Of a stretch of DNA of 64,000 nucleotides, positions 22,883 through 34,522 are shown piece by piece. The notes under the pieces were generated by a model. That model saw only the letters and a list, made by a program, of their open reading frames with translations. It had not been told where the DNA came from and searched no databases. How positions within the stretch are numbered: position 1 is the first letter of the stretch; every line of letters begins with the position of its first letter. The stretch is from Gaeumannomyces sp. JS-464. Lineage: Eukaryota > Ascomycota > Sordariomycetes > Magnaporthales > Magnaporthaceae. The translations under genes were made by a program, and so were the position numbers. The stretch is from positions 620,001 to 684,000 of the forward strand of contig NGZR01000006.1 in NCBI GenBank assembly GCA_002197995.1. Direction: 5' to 3'.

Positions 22883-23618
22883 ACGTGGTCCAATAGCGAG
22901 TGGATCACATTAGCAAATGGATCACCCATACCCGACCTCCGGTTAATCGACGCGCATGCTAACCCAATAACGCCACAAATCGATTTAAACTATTCGGAAT
23001 TGTATATATCGGACATTTTTATTTCTTTTTAACAAATGCGTGTATTATGTCCGGTTTTGCCGCAAATGTTATATCGCCGACGAATTGTCGGCGTTTTCCT
23101 TTTTTAATTTTTATAATCGCGCATTTTTTGCTATAGTTATTTATTTAGCTTTTTTTTGGTTTAAAACATTTCGTACCTCGTTTATAATAAATAATTTTCT
23201 TAATTAAACACGTGTTTTTTTTCGCTTTTTGTAATTTAAAGCACTTTTTTTTTAAAAGGTTAACCCGATGCATAATTGCTTTAGCTTTTTTCGCGAATTG
23301 GTTTACAGCCGTTAATATAAATGTCGGAAAGCTGCTTTAGTAATTGGAAATTTAAGTTTTAATATATTCGGATTGCAAAATTGCGTTTTTAGCTATTTGG
23401 GGCGTTTTGGAAATCCAAAGTTCAGGGTTATTTAAAAGCGTTTTTAAAAGAGTTAAAGTTTGTAATTTTACATTTAGCTTTATTAAAACCGAATCCGGAT
23501 TAAAAGGAGTAAAGCCAGCTTTTTAAAAACTTTTTCGATTTTTTTTTTTTGGTTATAAAATTAAAAAATGCTGCTTTAAACGCCGAAAAAAAACTCGATT
23601 TTAATTGCGTGGTTAACA
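22883..23618 (-). mobile_element. pogo-like transposon fragment P1 (reverse, 3' half) at the island border
   Basis: Left end TA then ACGTGGTCCAATAGCGAG; the two 17-bp units are of the GTGGATCAC class (GCGAGTGGATCACATTA, GCAAATGGATCACC). The inverted zinc knuckle (about 23045-23095) and the C-terminal transposase blocks follow in order. It ends where MITE M1 is inserted (23619) and does not resume afterwards, so the 5' half is lost. Its left part is only lightly mutated (Trp/Cys codons remain), unlike its right part. Confidence 0.7.
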
Positions 23619-23620
23619 TA

Positions 23621-24037
23621 ACGTGGTTTATTAGCGAATCGGTTAAACTAGTAAGTCGATCACTTGTAAACGTATATAAAAAACGTCGGTGCATTTTAGT
23701 TAATTTACAGTAAAAAAATTTAAAAATTTAACCAGTTATTATTAAACCTATTTCTTATGTAAAAATATTTTTTCCGGATTTTTATTATTACTGCTTTTAG
23801 GTTAGTTTATAATACTGTATAATATACTATGTTTAAAAACCAAATTAACATAAAAAAAGTAATAATAAAAATAATAAAAATCCGGAAAAAAGATTTTTAT
23901 ATAAAAAATAAGTTTAATAATAACTGGTTAAATTTTTAAATTTTTTACTTTAAATTAAACAAAGTGCACCGACGTTTTTTATATACGTTTGCAAGTAATC
24001 GACGTACTAGTTTAACCGACTCGCTGGTAAACCACGT
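23621..24037. mobile_element. fold-back MITE M1 (417 bp) with pogo-type ends
   Basis: TA at 23619-23620 and 24038-24039; ends ACGTGGTTTATTAGCG and TCGCTGGTAAACCACGT. Nearly the whole element is a palindrome: the left arm CGTCGGTGCATTTTAGTTAA..CCGGATTTTTATTATTAC matches the inverse of the right arm, with a centre near 23830. No coding capacity. Tandem units are TCGGTTAAACTA and TCGATCACTT, the class of P-H and R2, which are the likely autonomous partners. The body is shared with MITE M2 at 56632, which has different end modules. Confidence 0.85.
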
Positions 24038-24199
24038 TAACGTTTATTAACGTTTATAAATTTATTTAATTTAATTTAATTTATATTTATTTTATTTTAA
24101 TAAATTAAATTTATATAAATTAAATTTAAAAATTTAACGCGAAAATAAGTTTAATAATTGTAAATCGATTTTTAAAATTTTTTATATAAAATAATTTTT

Positions 24200-27100
24200 T
24201 CGGAAAGTCGCTTACGATATTAAACCCTTTTAAAACGGAAAAGTTGCGAAATTAATATTAATAAAAAAAAGGGCATTGCAACTGGCCACACAGCACATCG
24301 AAATTAAAAATATGGAAACACCGGAAAATATCGACAACTAAATAAACATATTAATAAGCCAGCTAACCCTAATCGTTAACGAGCTAACACCGAAAAGGAA
24401 AACATTAACCAGCTTTAAGCCAGCACCGTATTAGAACTTAAAACTTACCAAACTCGCCAAAAAAACGAGGAAGTGCCGGCGCGCACATATAAGGCTAAAA
24501 ACACAAAACAGCCATAACGAACTAAAAGCAGCGGATAAGGCCTTTATAAAGGAAAAAAGGAAGGCGGCTAACGCGCATTGGAAAAAGTTTATTAGGAAAG
24601 CATTAAAAATAAAATAAAAAAAAGCCACCTTTTAAAACGTAAAACGATAGGCGAAACTGCGCAGCTATAAAAAACGAAATTTAACCAAACTACCGGATTT
24701 GCACCGACCAAAAAACGGCAACCAGGAACTAGCCAACACCCACGCAAATAAAGCAATAGCTTTAGCGGCCAAGTTTTACCCTAGCCCGGAAACGGATTTA
24801 ACCGATATTACAAACACCACGTTTAACGACGACACGTTTTACCACGCGTTCCCAATAAAACATATGGTAAACCCGGAAAGCGGCGACGTATTAACGGCTT
24901 TAAAAAAAACGCAAAATTAAAAAGCCCCGAAAGCGGATAACTTACTAAACGAACTTTTAAAGGCATACGGCGAACTTTGCTAAAAAGTTATATTTAAAAT
25001 AGCTAACGCCAGTTTTAACTTTAAATGTTTTCCGAAGCGCTTTCGAAACGCACTTACAGTAATACTGCTAAAACCAGGCAAAAGCATAAAAAATAGGAAA
25101 ATAACGGAAGGATGGAAACCGATCGCACTTTTTTCGTCCATTTCCAAAGTTATAAAAACTATAATAGGAAAACGGATCGCTAACGAAGCGAAAAAAAAGG
25201 ACTTTTACCGGAAAAAACAAATAAGCAATAAAAAAAACGCAGCACCGAACTTGCTATTAAATAAATAATAAACATAGTAATAACAGCGTAAAACTACGGC
25301 GTTATAACCTCGCTATTGCAATTCGATTTATTAAAGGCATTCGATAATATTAACCATATTAAACTGCTTAATATAATGCAAAAGCAAAAATTTCCACCAA
25401 AAATAGTTAAATAAATTAAAAGCTGGTTTACAAATAAAACGGCCCGGTTTTAATTCGACGGAAATACGTTAACGTTAATACTAGTAATTGCAAAAGTTTC
25501 GTAAAAATTACTACTATCACTTATATTATTTATCTTTTATATCGCGTTATTATACGATAAGCTGGAAAAAATCCCAAAAATAACAGTGGTCGGCTTTACT
25601 AATAATACTAACCTTTTAGCAATAAAAAGCATTATAGCGAAAACGGCACGACTATTAAAAAAGCTTAAAACGTATGCTAAACGTAGGTAAAAATAACAAA
25701 AATAACATTTAACGCATTAAAAACTAAACTGCTGCATTTTACCAAAGCTTTAAACCAAACCCGGGTTTGCATTAAAGCCATTTACGTATAACCATCGCTA
25801 ACGGCGAAATTCCTTAAAATTTAGCTAAATTACAAATTAAATTTTAAAGCTTATACCAAATAAGCGAAAGGCAAATAGGAAAAATAACAACTAGCGATAA
25901 TAAAACTCGCAACGGTAACGTAAAAAAGCAACCTCGCTAAAGCGAAATAATTATACGCAGTAATATGCAAAAGCGCGATAATATATAAAACCGTAACATA
26001 CCACCTTTTAACCGAACCACGGGGCCGGTTTTAAAACGCGGCCAAAAAGTTAGCGAAAAAATAGCAAATATATTTTAAAATAATAACCGAAATATATAAA
26101 ACAACGTTATTAGCCCATTTAAAAACAAAAACCTACGTGCTACTTTTAAATTTATATTTAAACGAAAAGGTAATTAATATAAAAAATAAATGGTTAAAAA
26201 TTGGAATAATACAGCGAATTAACAAAGCGATAACGAAAATAGCGGGCCGATTTAAAAAGTTAAAATACCGGGAACGGAGCAAAAAACCATACCTTTAAAA
26301 CGGCTAAATAAAAAAAGGATAAACGGAACGTTAAAACCAATTTAAAATAACCCCGAAACCAAAACGCAAACTAATCCCTCGCGAAAACGAAAAAAAATCC
26401 AAATATAAACACGCGAAACGCTAAAACTTTAACGTAATAATAAAATGGAAGTTAAAAATTGCTAATTTAATAAAAGCGGCAAAAAAAACAAACCGGTATA
26501 AAACCGCGTGCTTAGCGGATAACCCCCTATTTACGGAAAAAATAGTCGAATATTACGAAAAAATGCTAAAAGCATATAACTTAATAGCAATTTAAATTAA
26601 AACGAAAAAGCTTAATTTAAATGCTTTTCTATTTAACAAAAACGTGCCCGACGCGGTAACGCCGTTATGCAAATACGGTAGCGGATAAAAGGAAATAACA
26701 TAGCACGTGTTAACTTAATATACCCGTTAAAATAAATAACGGGATAATACCGAAATGGTATAAACGAATAGCCGAAAAGCATATTTCGAGCTATAGGAAA
26801 TAAAAAACATACCATTTAAAAAAATAACACGCATAATATTTAAAACTAAAAAACTAATAAATTTTAAAACAGCGAAAAAGGTAAAAGGAAAACGCGCAAA
26901 AAAAAAGGAAAAAAAAAGCTATTAAAAAAAAAAAACCGAACTATAAATAATTATAAAACGTTAAACGAAAATACCTTATTAAAAAACGAAAAAAAAGGAA
27001 AAGTAAACCGACGTTAACATTTTATATGCGAACCGCAACCGGAAAAAAACCGACTAAGCTAATTATTTCCATTTTTACCCATTTTTTTAACATTTCGTTA

Positions 27101-29250
27101 ATAACATCCTTTTAATATTTAATTAAAATCCGATCGAAAGTAAAATTAAAAGGATTTTGCACGAAAAACATTTAGCAAATATAAAAAGGTTAGCGAACCA
27201 GAAAAAAAACAGCGATATAAAAGGACAACATTAATAAACCCGTATTTTAGCCCGTTTTAAAATTAACGCTTTTATCCGAATACGGTTAAACGAATCCCAC
27301 GCATCGATAATTTTAAAAGCTTAACCCGATATAGCTTGCGCTAAAAGCATTATATTGCCGGAAAAAAAACGAACGAAACCCGAACCATTAAATGCAATTA
27401 TAATAATAAAAGCGCTTTTTAAACTGGAAAAAAACAAGCGCGAAAACCTAGCATTAAAAGGAACGTTAAACCGTTTCCCAATGTTTTTTACAAATCGAAC
27501 GTAACCGGTAATAACGTGCTTTAAAATAATATAATAAAGCTGGAAAAAAGCATTAGTAATAAAACATATAGCACCGAAATAAAACCGTTATAAACCTTAG
27601 CGGTATAAACGACCTTCGTTAAAACATCTTTTAAATCGGCAGCAGTTTTAAAAAAGGATTAAATATAACGCTAATAAGCACGGAAAACGCTATAAACCTA
27701 ATCCTTAATGCCAACGGGAAATTACCAAAACGAAACCGACAAATTAGCAATAAAAAAAAGCAATAAAGGAAAAAAAAAAATAACAAACCTAAACGTAAGC
27801 ACCGCGCGAAAAAGCGCATTTTATACAAATTAAAACGCGAAAAGCTAAAAACATAAATTAGCACGACTAAAACCGAGCAAAAAAAAGGCGAAGCAAATAA
27901 AAAACATACAGGTTTTATAATAGCATCCCCAAACGGCGCCGGCATTATCAATACCGTTAGCGAAACGCTAAATGCAATTAACACAAATTTTACAAACAAG
28001 CTTAAAAAATTAACGAGGCGGGATAAAAAGGGGAACGATACGGGAAATATACATTATTAAATCGTAAAAAATGTAACCCGGAAAAAACAGCGATCGCCGT
28101 TTTATACTCCTTTTAATAATACAAACAGTAAAACTAAAAAAAAAAAAAAAAAAATTAGCAAAAAAATAGGGAACGAAACGGTGTAAAACCGCACTTACAG
28201 TTTTAACGCGAAGGTTCGAAGCAACGCCGGCCTCGGAGTTGTCGTTATCGTTAAAGCTGGAAAATGGGTGCTCGTCGCGATCGCCACGAGGAAAAGCAAA
28301 CGCAAAGCCGCTACCACCACCGCTACCGTTATAGCCGCCGCGCGTATTACCGCGCGCGCCGCCGCGAGGAGAACGGGGAGTTTTATCCTTAAAAGCTATA
28401 ATGCAGGAAAACAAAAGCCGGAAAAAGAACGAAGCGCGGGAAAGCAGGTATAAAAGCGCGGGCGGGAAAATGCGAGAAAGTTAAAAGCAAAAGTGGGGAA
28501 AAAAAATTAAAAGTTGTAATAAAAAAAAGATTAAAAAAAGGCGAAAAAAAAGGCAAAACCCTTTAAAAGCAAAAGGGGAAAAAACGGTGGAAACCCGCAC
28601 CCGGAAAGAAATAAAAGCATAACCGAAAAGCACGATACAAACAAAGCAAAAGCAATACAATTACGAAAACGGCGAACTAATAAAAAGGTCGAATGCGCGC
28701 TATAAGCGAAAAAACAATCCGCAACCGGAGCATCACCTTCGAAAGCGAATAACACAATTACATCGAATTACCTAACGTTAACCACGACCCCCGAACCTTA
28801 CGGAGCAGCCACGCGACTAAGCACCGAAGCGGGACCGGGAAACCTCGAACGCGGATAACCAAACCACCGCAACCAACCGAACCAACACCACCATTACCAA
28901 TATTACCACAAAAAGAGAAAACCCGGCACCGGGGCGCTACCTAAACGCAATATGCATTTCTTATAATCTTTCTTTTACGTATTTTCCTATTATTACTATT
29001 AATTACAAAAACGCTTCCGCGATAAAACCTTTAAAAGCAATCGCAGGAATTAAGCAAACGGCATTATTATTTAACATAGTAAAAACCGTATACGAAAAGC
29101 AAACATGGTTTTTACTTTTAAGCTATTAAGCCGGATGCGAACCGCACTCGGAAACGAGTTTAAAGGTTTTTACATATATATAAAAACAGCAAAAGCACCG
29201 AGGTTTTTACAAACATAACGGCAGTATAATTAATAATAATAATATTAGTA
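24200..29250 (+). mobile_element. Tad1-like LINE (non-LTR retrotransposon), 5'-truncated, heavily G-to-A mutated
   Basis: Target-primed retrotransposon. From about 24270 the translation shows the region after the (missing) endonuclease, then RT: PIALFSSISKVIKTIIGKRIA (about 25118-25185), LQFDLLKAFDNINHIKLL (about 25315-25370), SLILFIFYIALLYDKLEK and GFTNNTNLLA (about 25592-25620), the last being the F-A-D-D box with both Asp as Asn. A C-terminal cysteine/histidine segment is near 26660-26715 (PLCKYGSG..HVLT). The 3' region 27-29.2 kb has no recognisable domain. The end is AAAACAGCAAAAGCACCGAGG..CATAACGGCAGTAT (29184-29228) plus (TAA)n. That 45-bp tail recurs with three transitions at the end of the SINE at 47440-47484. 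The plus strand has kept C but lost G, a strand-biased mutation pattern. Confidence 0.78.
24270..26900 (+). pseudogene. LINE ORF2 remnant: reverse transcriptase and C-terminal Cys/His segment
   Basis: Longest clean stretch 24699-24920 (HRPKNGNQELANTHANKAIA..SGDVLTALKKTQN) is the linker before RT; RT follows as described for the element. The catalytic Asp codons in the FADD box are AAT AAT at 25601-25606, GAT to AAT, the change expected from deamination on the opposite strand. TAA/TAG stops replace CAA/CAG, and TAG/TAA replace TGG. The C-terminal part LNAFLFNKNVPDAVTPLC (about 26615-26670) and the following Cys/His motif are typical of fungal Tad-clade ORF2. No endonuclease domain is present upstream, so insertion was truncated or the 5' end decayed beyond recognition. 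Confidence 0.75.
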
Positions 29251-29295
29251 AATATATAAAAAGCTAATAATTAATAGCTTTTTTTTTTAGTAATA

Positions 29296-31157
29296 ACGTG
29301 GTTTACCACCGAGTAAGCCAAACCACCGAGTAGGTTAAAACACGCAATTACGCGACACTTTTTCTTTCGCGACCAATTCTTTTACCTATAATAATGTTAA
29401 TAGGAAACGACGAAAGCCGGGTAATGCTTGCCTTTTAAACTTTGTAATCCAACTTAAAACTAAACGTGCGGGAAGCTGCAAAAATTTATTCGATCGCGAA
29501 ATCGACTTTAACGCGTTAAAAGCGTGGCCGACCTGCTCGACGCGACAGCGCGCTTAACTTTCGAAAGTTAACGAAATGCGAAAAAAAGGCGCTTATTAAA
29601 TACATATTTAAGCTGGATTCCCGCGCATTTCCTCCCCGGCCTTTTAGTGTTAAAAATATGGCCAATCGATTGCTCGCCGAACGTAACGCGGCTACCGTTA
29701 AAACCAACTAGGTCGCGAGGTTTATTAAACGCCGCGCAAAGCTCGATACGCGTTAAATTCGAAAGTACAACTACTAAAAAGCCAAATGCGAAAATTCCAA
29801 GTTCGTTTTTGCGTGGTTCGATTTTATACGAAATACTATCGACAAATATAGCATTTAGGATAACGATATTTACAACTTCGACGAAACCGGTTTCCTTATA
29901 GGCATAATCGCGGCCGTTATAGTTATTATAACATTGAAAAGCCGTAATAAAGCAAAGCTAGTCCAGCTTGGCAACCGGAAATGGGTTACAATTATCCAAA
30001 AGGTTAATTATTACGGCTAGGCGATTTCTTTTTTTATTATCGTTAAAAAGCAATACCATTTGGCTAATTAGTATTCGAAAACCGACCTTTTACGCGATTA
30101 GGTTATTGCAATAAATTTTAACGGGTGGATTACGAACGAGCTCGGTTTAAAATGGATTTAGCATTTCGATAAACACATTGCAGTTCGTTTTACAAGGTTT
30201 TATCGTTTGTTAATACTAAACGGCTACGAAAGCCACCATTCGACAAATTTCGAGCTTTATTGCCAAAAATATAACATTATTACGTTTTGCATATTTCCGC
30301 ATTCGTTTTACTTCTTTTAGCCGTTTAACGTTAAATGCTTTAGCCCGTTAAAAAAAGCGTACGGTTAACAAATCGAAAACTTAATAAAGTTATACGTTAA
30401 TTACGTAATTAAAATCGAATTCCTTTCGGCTTTTAAAACGGCATTTTTTAATTTTATAACCGAAGGAAACATTCGAAAAGGCTTTCGAAAGGCTAGCTTT
30501 ACTCCTTTTAATTCGGAATCGGTTTTGGAAAAGTTAAATGTAAAGCTACGAATTTCAACTCCCCCGATAACGCTTTTAAACAACCCCGAACCTTGGACTT
30601 TTAAAACGCCCAGGACAGCCAAAAAAGCAACTTCGCAATCCGAATATATTAAAACTCGGATTTCCAATTATTAAAGCAGCTTTCCGACTTCCATTTATAT
30701 AGCTGTAAACCAAATTGCAAAAGGGGCGAAGGCGATAATGCATAAGGTGGCCCTTTTCCGAGCCGAAGTATTTACGTTTAAAAAAGCGAACGAAGCATTA
30801 AACAAACGCCGAAAGGCCAAAAAAACACGCGTTCGACTAAAAGGGTTACTTATTATTAAAAAGGTACGAAATGTTTTAAACCAAAAGGAGCTAAATGGAC
30901 AGCTATAGCAAAAAATGCGCGATTATAAAGGTCCGAAAAGGAGGGCGACGACGACTCGTCGGCGATGTGGCATTTGCGGCAAAACCGGATATAATGCGCG
31001 CATTTGTTAGGAGAAAGTAAAAACGTCCGATGTACACAATTTTAAGTAGTTTAAATGCATTTTTGGCGTTATTGGGTTAGCATGCGCGTCGATTAACCAA
31101 AAGTCGGAGTAGGCGTGGCCCATTCGGTGGTTTGGCCCACTCGGTGGTAAACCACGT
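29296..31157 (+). mobile_element. pogo/Fot1-like DNA transposon P-D (1862 bp)
   Basis: TA at 29294-29295 and 31158-31159; ends ACGTGGTTTACCACCGAG and CTCGGTGGTAAACCACGT are perfect 18-bp inverses. Tandem units are of the GTRGGYYAAACCA class (CCGAGTAAGCCAAACCA, CCGAGTAGGTTAAAACA; right end mirrors them). Plus-strand transposase remnant: KKALIKYIFKLDSRAFPPRPFSVKNMANRLLAERNAATV (about 29580-29700), IYNFDETGFLIGIIAAVIV (about 29866-29920), DGH block reading LNGYESHH (about 30210-30240), PLKKAYG, and the complete knuckle pattern RCGICGKTGYNARIC (about 30962-31010). The N-terminus is deleted relative to P-B. Confidence 0.87.
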
Positions 31158-31159
31158 TA

Positions 31160-31800
31160 TAAACCTATATTTTTACTAATATAGGTTTTTTTATAACGCT
31201 ATTTTTAATAATTTGTAAAGTTTAACTAATTATAACGTAATTTTATTAATGCTGTAATTTGTAGTAAATAACCCAATTTAATTTTATACTTTTAATAAAA
31301 AAAATTAAAGCTTTAAATTTTAATAGCAATTGCGAAGTAAAGCAGTAAAACTATTAACAACATTTGCGTTATGTGCGTGGAAAAAGCGGTTATTTAAACG
31401 TCGAAAAATGAGGGTATTAAAACTAAGCTTTAAGCTTAATTTGCACTCGTTTTTTATTTTAACGGCGGTGGTCGACTTTTAAGTTCGTGGCATATATTGT
31501 GTGGAGTTAACCAAAGCCGTGGAAAAATTAAGTTACTATTTACAACCCGGGCGGGTTATTAAAATGTAACGAAGGTCGTTTATTATATTAGTTAAAATTC
31601 GAAAATGGTGATTTATACTAATTTAAAAGTTGGAAAATCATCCATTTACAAAAGCCTTTTTTCCTAATATTAAAATATAAAACTTAATCATTATTCGCAA
31701 AGCTTTTAAAATAACGTTTAAAAACGGGTATTAAATTCCTCGTTTAACATTTAATTAAAAGAAATAAGTGGTTTTATATATAAACTCGGTTAAAGGTACA
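31160..31800. other. AT-rich degraded sequence, nothing recognised
   Basis: RIP-like base composition, no conserved motif in any frame. GC content rises at about 31800, the start of island 2. Confidence 0.5.
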
Positions 31801-32102
31801 TATGCTAACATTTATCACTGTATGCTCGTGTGTCCAGACCGTTATCTTATTGGTCCTTGGAATATAAGTTGGTATGTAAGGTGGGGCGCAGCATACGGTT
31901 TTCGGACGGTAGGGGAACGCTTAGCCGGAAGCAAAAGGGAGTAGAGGAGTCCGTTTTTAAAGGCCAAAACCTCTGTTTCCAAACGCTCTGGATCCCAATT
32001 TCTCAAAATTGCCCCAAGTCCCAAAACATATGAGGGCCGAACTAGTACTCAGGTGACCACTGGGTTCTCCGCTAAGATTTAATGGGAATGGCGCCTACAT
32101 AT

Positions 32103-33697
32103 TTACACGGAAGAAGCTAAATTCGCCATAGCCTTTTCGATCTCTGCTCTTGCCGACCAGCCGTAGAGCTGGGCGTTTACATCTCCTATTATCAACTTTG
32201 CTGAAGAGAGGCGAGAAATGTCAGCAGGGCAATATAATCCATTAGGCCAGGTGCAACCAGACTTACCGATCGACCGGAGATGGATCATCACCCAGAGAAA
32301 GCAATACATGGCGTATTCCTCGATCATGCTCACGCTCCTCTTGTGGTTGTCGAATTTCCTCCCCCGCTTGGCAATTGCTGCGACCCGGGGTTGGCGTATG
32401 CTGTAAAACAGCTTTAGCGTAAGAGCCACGGCGTCGTTTTCCTTGTCGAACCACGAAGCATCCGCAGGCTGACCATCGTCGGCCTCTGCCGGGTCTGGCA
32501 CGTGTGCCTTTTTAAAGGTCTCGGCAAGGAGGAGAGAAAGCGTCTGGGCGTCCTCCAACGCCTGCGACGCACCCTGGCCCGTGGTCGGGCTCAAGGCGTG
32601 GGCGGCATCACCAATTAAGACGATGCCGTTCTCACCCCAGTGGGGTAGGTCCGGAAGAACCCAAGTGGGATAGATGGTGTCAACCTCGGCCTTGGAGACG
32701 ATGTCTCGCACGACGGGATCACCCCATCCCCCATGCCGCCGCCTCAGCTGCGCCTTAATCTCGTCAGGGTCGAGTCGAGTTCTCGAGGGAAGCGAGTCCG
32801 TCTCGAACGTCGACCACCACATGAGGGAGTTGGCCTGAGCGGGCGATCCGCTTGCGTACCCGAAAAACCCATTGCGGCCGAAGGTGAAGACCATGGCTTT
32901 GTTATCGGCTACGCGCGAAGGCAGCGGGGTCTCCATGACCCCTCCGACCCCAGAAACTCCACTATTGGGTGTTAAATTTGCAATCCATATAAAGGGGAGA
33001 CGGAAAAGGAAAAGGATACTTGCGTATAAATTGGACTGTACATACCGCCAGCTTCGTCGTCCTCCCCGAAGAGCGCCTTCCTCACGATGCTTTTGACGCC
33101 ATCCGCGCCAATCACCAAGTCGCACTCCTCTTCGTCCCCGTCCTCAAACACCACCGTCAGCGGCCGTGTCCCACCCGCCTCGGCCCGCCTCCTGATCACG
33201 CGCGAGACCTTCTTGTACTGCACCGCGTCCTTGGGGACGGCAGCCATCAGACAGGCCCAGAGCCCGTGCCGCGTCGAGCTCACGCAAACCTCGGCGCGGC
33301 CGGACGGAGGCGGACCCTCGAACCCGCCCCTGTCGCTCGTCGTCTGCATGCCCAGCGTCCATCCGTTCTGGCCCATGAAGATGAAGTTCTCGCAGGGGAA
33401 CCCTTGCTCCGCCACGGCCCGGTGGATCTCCGGGTCGAGGTCCCGCAGCACGCGCATCCCGTTCGGGGACACGCCCAGCCCGCCGCCCACGATGGCCGTT
33501 GAGGCAGAGAGGGTCTCGAAAGACTCCAAGGCATGGTCTTGTCCGGCTGCGAGGCCGCGGCCGGTGCGTGGCCGGTGGGATTCATAAATCCGGATAGAGT
33601 GGGGAGTGGCTGGAGCTGGCGGATCTGGGAGGTTCTTCTTGAGGTACAGGTACGCCGTCAGGCCGGATATGCCGGCGCCAACAACGATTACCTTCAT
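32103..33697 (-). CDS. FAD-dependent monooxygenase (class A flavoprotein hydroxylase)
   Basis: Hydroxylates a small, often aromatic, substrate with NAD(P)H and O2; the substrate is unknown. Three exons give 482 residues. ATG at 33697 begins MKVIVVGAGISGL, the Rossmann GxGxxG for FAD (residues 7-12); an ATG 43 codons upstream is in frame but adds a polar tail and is unlikely. Other motifs: DLVIGADGVKS (about 193-203), TFGRNGFFGY, MWWSTFE, and GIVLIGDAAHALSPTTGQGASQALEDA (about 331-357), the GD motif that binds FAD ribityl. C-terminal LIIGDVNAQLYGW is typical of the fungal salicylate-hydroxylase-like branch. Intron 1 is about 33041-32962 (GTACAG..ATAG) or 33045-32957 (GTATGT..GGAG); only these keep frame. 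Intron 2, 32266-32201, has GTAAGT, TGCTGAC and TTCAG, and is 66 bp without a stop, so retention would add 22 residues. No disabling changes; probably functional. Confidence 0.85.
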
Positions 33698-34126
33698 CAC
33701 GACTTGCGTAAAGACGTCTGGCGGCTCACCACAGCTAGTGTCATGTTGTCTTTCTGATTGTTTTCGATTGGGCTGGTTGGGGTTCTTGTGATAGAAAGGG
33801 TATTGCAAAATCTCAGCCGCTTTCACCTCGGGTTACGGGATTACCCGAACGTGTCTCTTGCATGCACCCGCGACGCCACTGGCGAGGTAAGCATCGTGGC
33901 AGAGCGGCCAAATGAGTTCCGCATTCGTAGCTCCGTGTTAACTCTAAATGCACACAGTGTTTGGATCGGGCTCGACCGCACTGACAGGACCCTGACAGTG
34001 CCTGGAAGAACGGCGGGGAACCCTGCACGATAAAAACAACCCAGCAAGGGCCGCATCTAGTACACTGTACATACGTACCTCGTGCACCACTGAATGATCC
34101 CACAGCGGCTCCCTCGTTGCAACCCC
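33698..34126. other. upstream region of the FAD monooxygenase, no further gene
   Basis: Spacing between the monooxygenase start (minus strand) and the decayed secreted-protein gene (plus strand). No convincing TATA box or coding frame. Confidence 0.4.
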
Positions 34127-34522
34127 CTGGCAGTCAATGGGCACCTCAGGCCATTCCTCTCCTCCACCTGCCAGTGGCCCTCGCGGCCATTGGTGGCCGA
34201 TGCGACAGCGGCTGGGGCTCGCAGTGCATCTGCTTGGACGTCAACGACTGCGCCCGCCGCGGTGGTACCTCGAAATCGGGCGGCCCGGGAACCTAGAGCT
34301 GCCCGCATGACCCGGACAACGTCCAGGGCTGCTTCATCGGTGGCTGCTTCGGCAATAAGAGCTGCTACACCTGGCGCGAGGGTTGCGGTGGGACGCAGAC
34401 GATTCGCCCTGGTAAGTCGACTTCGAATACGCATTTACGCATGCGTCTCTGACACCTGTGCGCGACTTGCAGAGCCGACCTGCCCCGGCGGCAACGACTA
34501 TGTCTGCTGCGACTACGCCTAG
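34127..34522 (+). pseudogene. cysteine-rich secreted protein, disabled by in-frame TAG and signal-peptide frameshift
   Basis: A two-exon fungal small-secreted-protein pattern: CDSGWGSQCICLDVNDCARRGG, then a TAG at 34294-34296, then SCPHDPDNVQGCF, GCFGNKSCYTW, EGCGG, a canonical intron 34412-34472 (GTAAGT, branch CTGAC at 34449-34453, TTGCAG), and a second exon PTCPGGNDYVCCDYA ending TAG at 34520-34522. The spacing C..C-C..C..GG..CP.D..NV..C..C..C.W..C.G..CPGG..(Y/F).CC is that of a common fungal secreted family with lysozyme-like C-PG..CC units. The TAG stands where the pattern wants Trp (TGG). The hydrophobic leader is split: HLRPFL is in one frame after the ATG at 34138, LHLPVALAAIGG in another, so a short indel lies near 34155. 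The final exon and splice sites are intact, so decay looks recent. Confidence 0.6.
34412..34472 (+). other. intron of the decayed cysteine-rich gene
   Basis: 61 bp with GTAAGT donor, CTGAC branch site 19 bp before the TTGCAG acceptor. Removing it joins CCT G with AG CCG and keeps the frame into PTCPGGNDYVCC, which supports the gene model. Confidence 0.7.

Noticed and set aside
22652..23032. 126-codon plus-strand open frame
   Set aside because: It crosses the boundary between island DNA and pogo fragment P1 and reads the transposon's non-coding strand.
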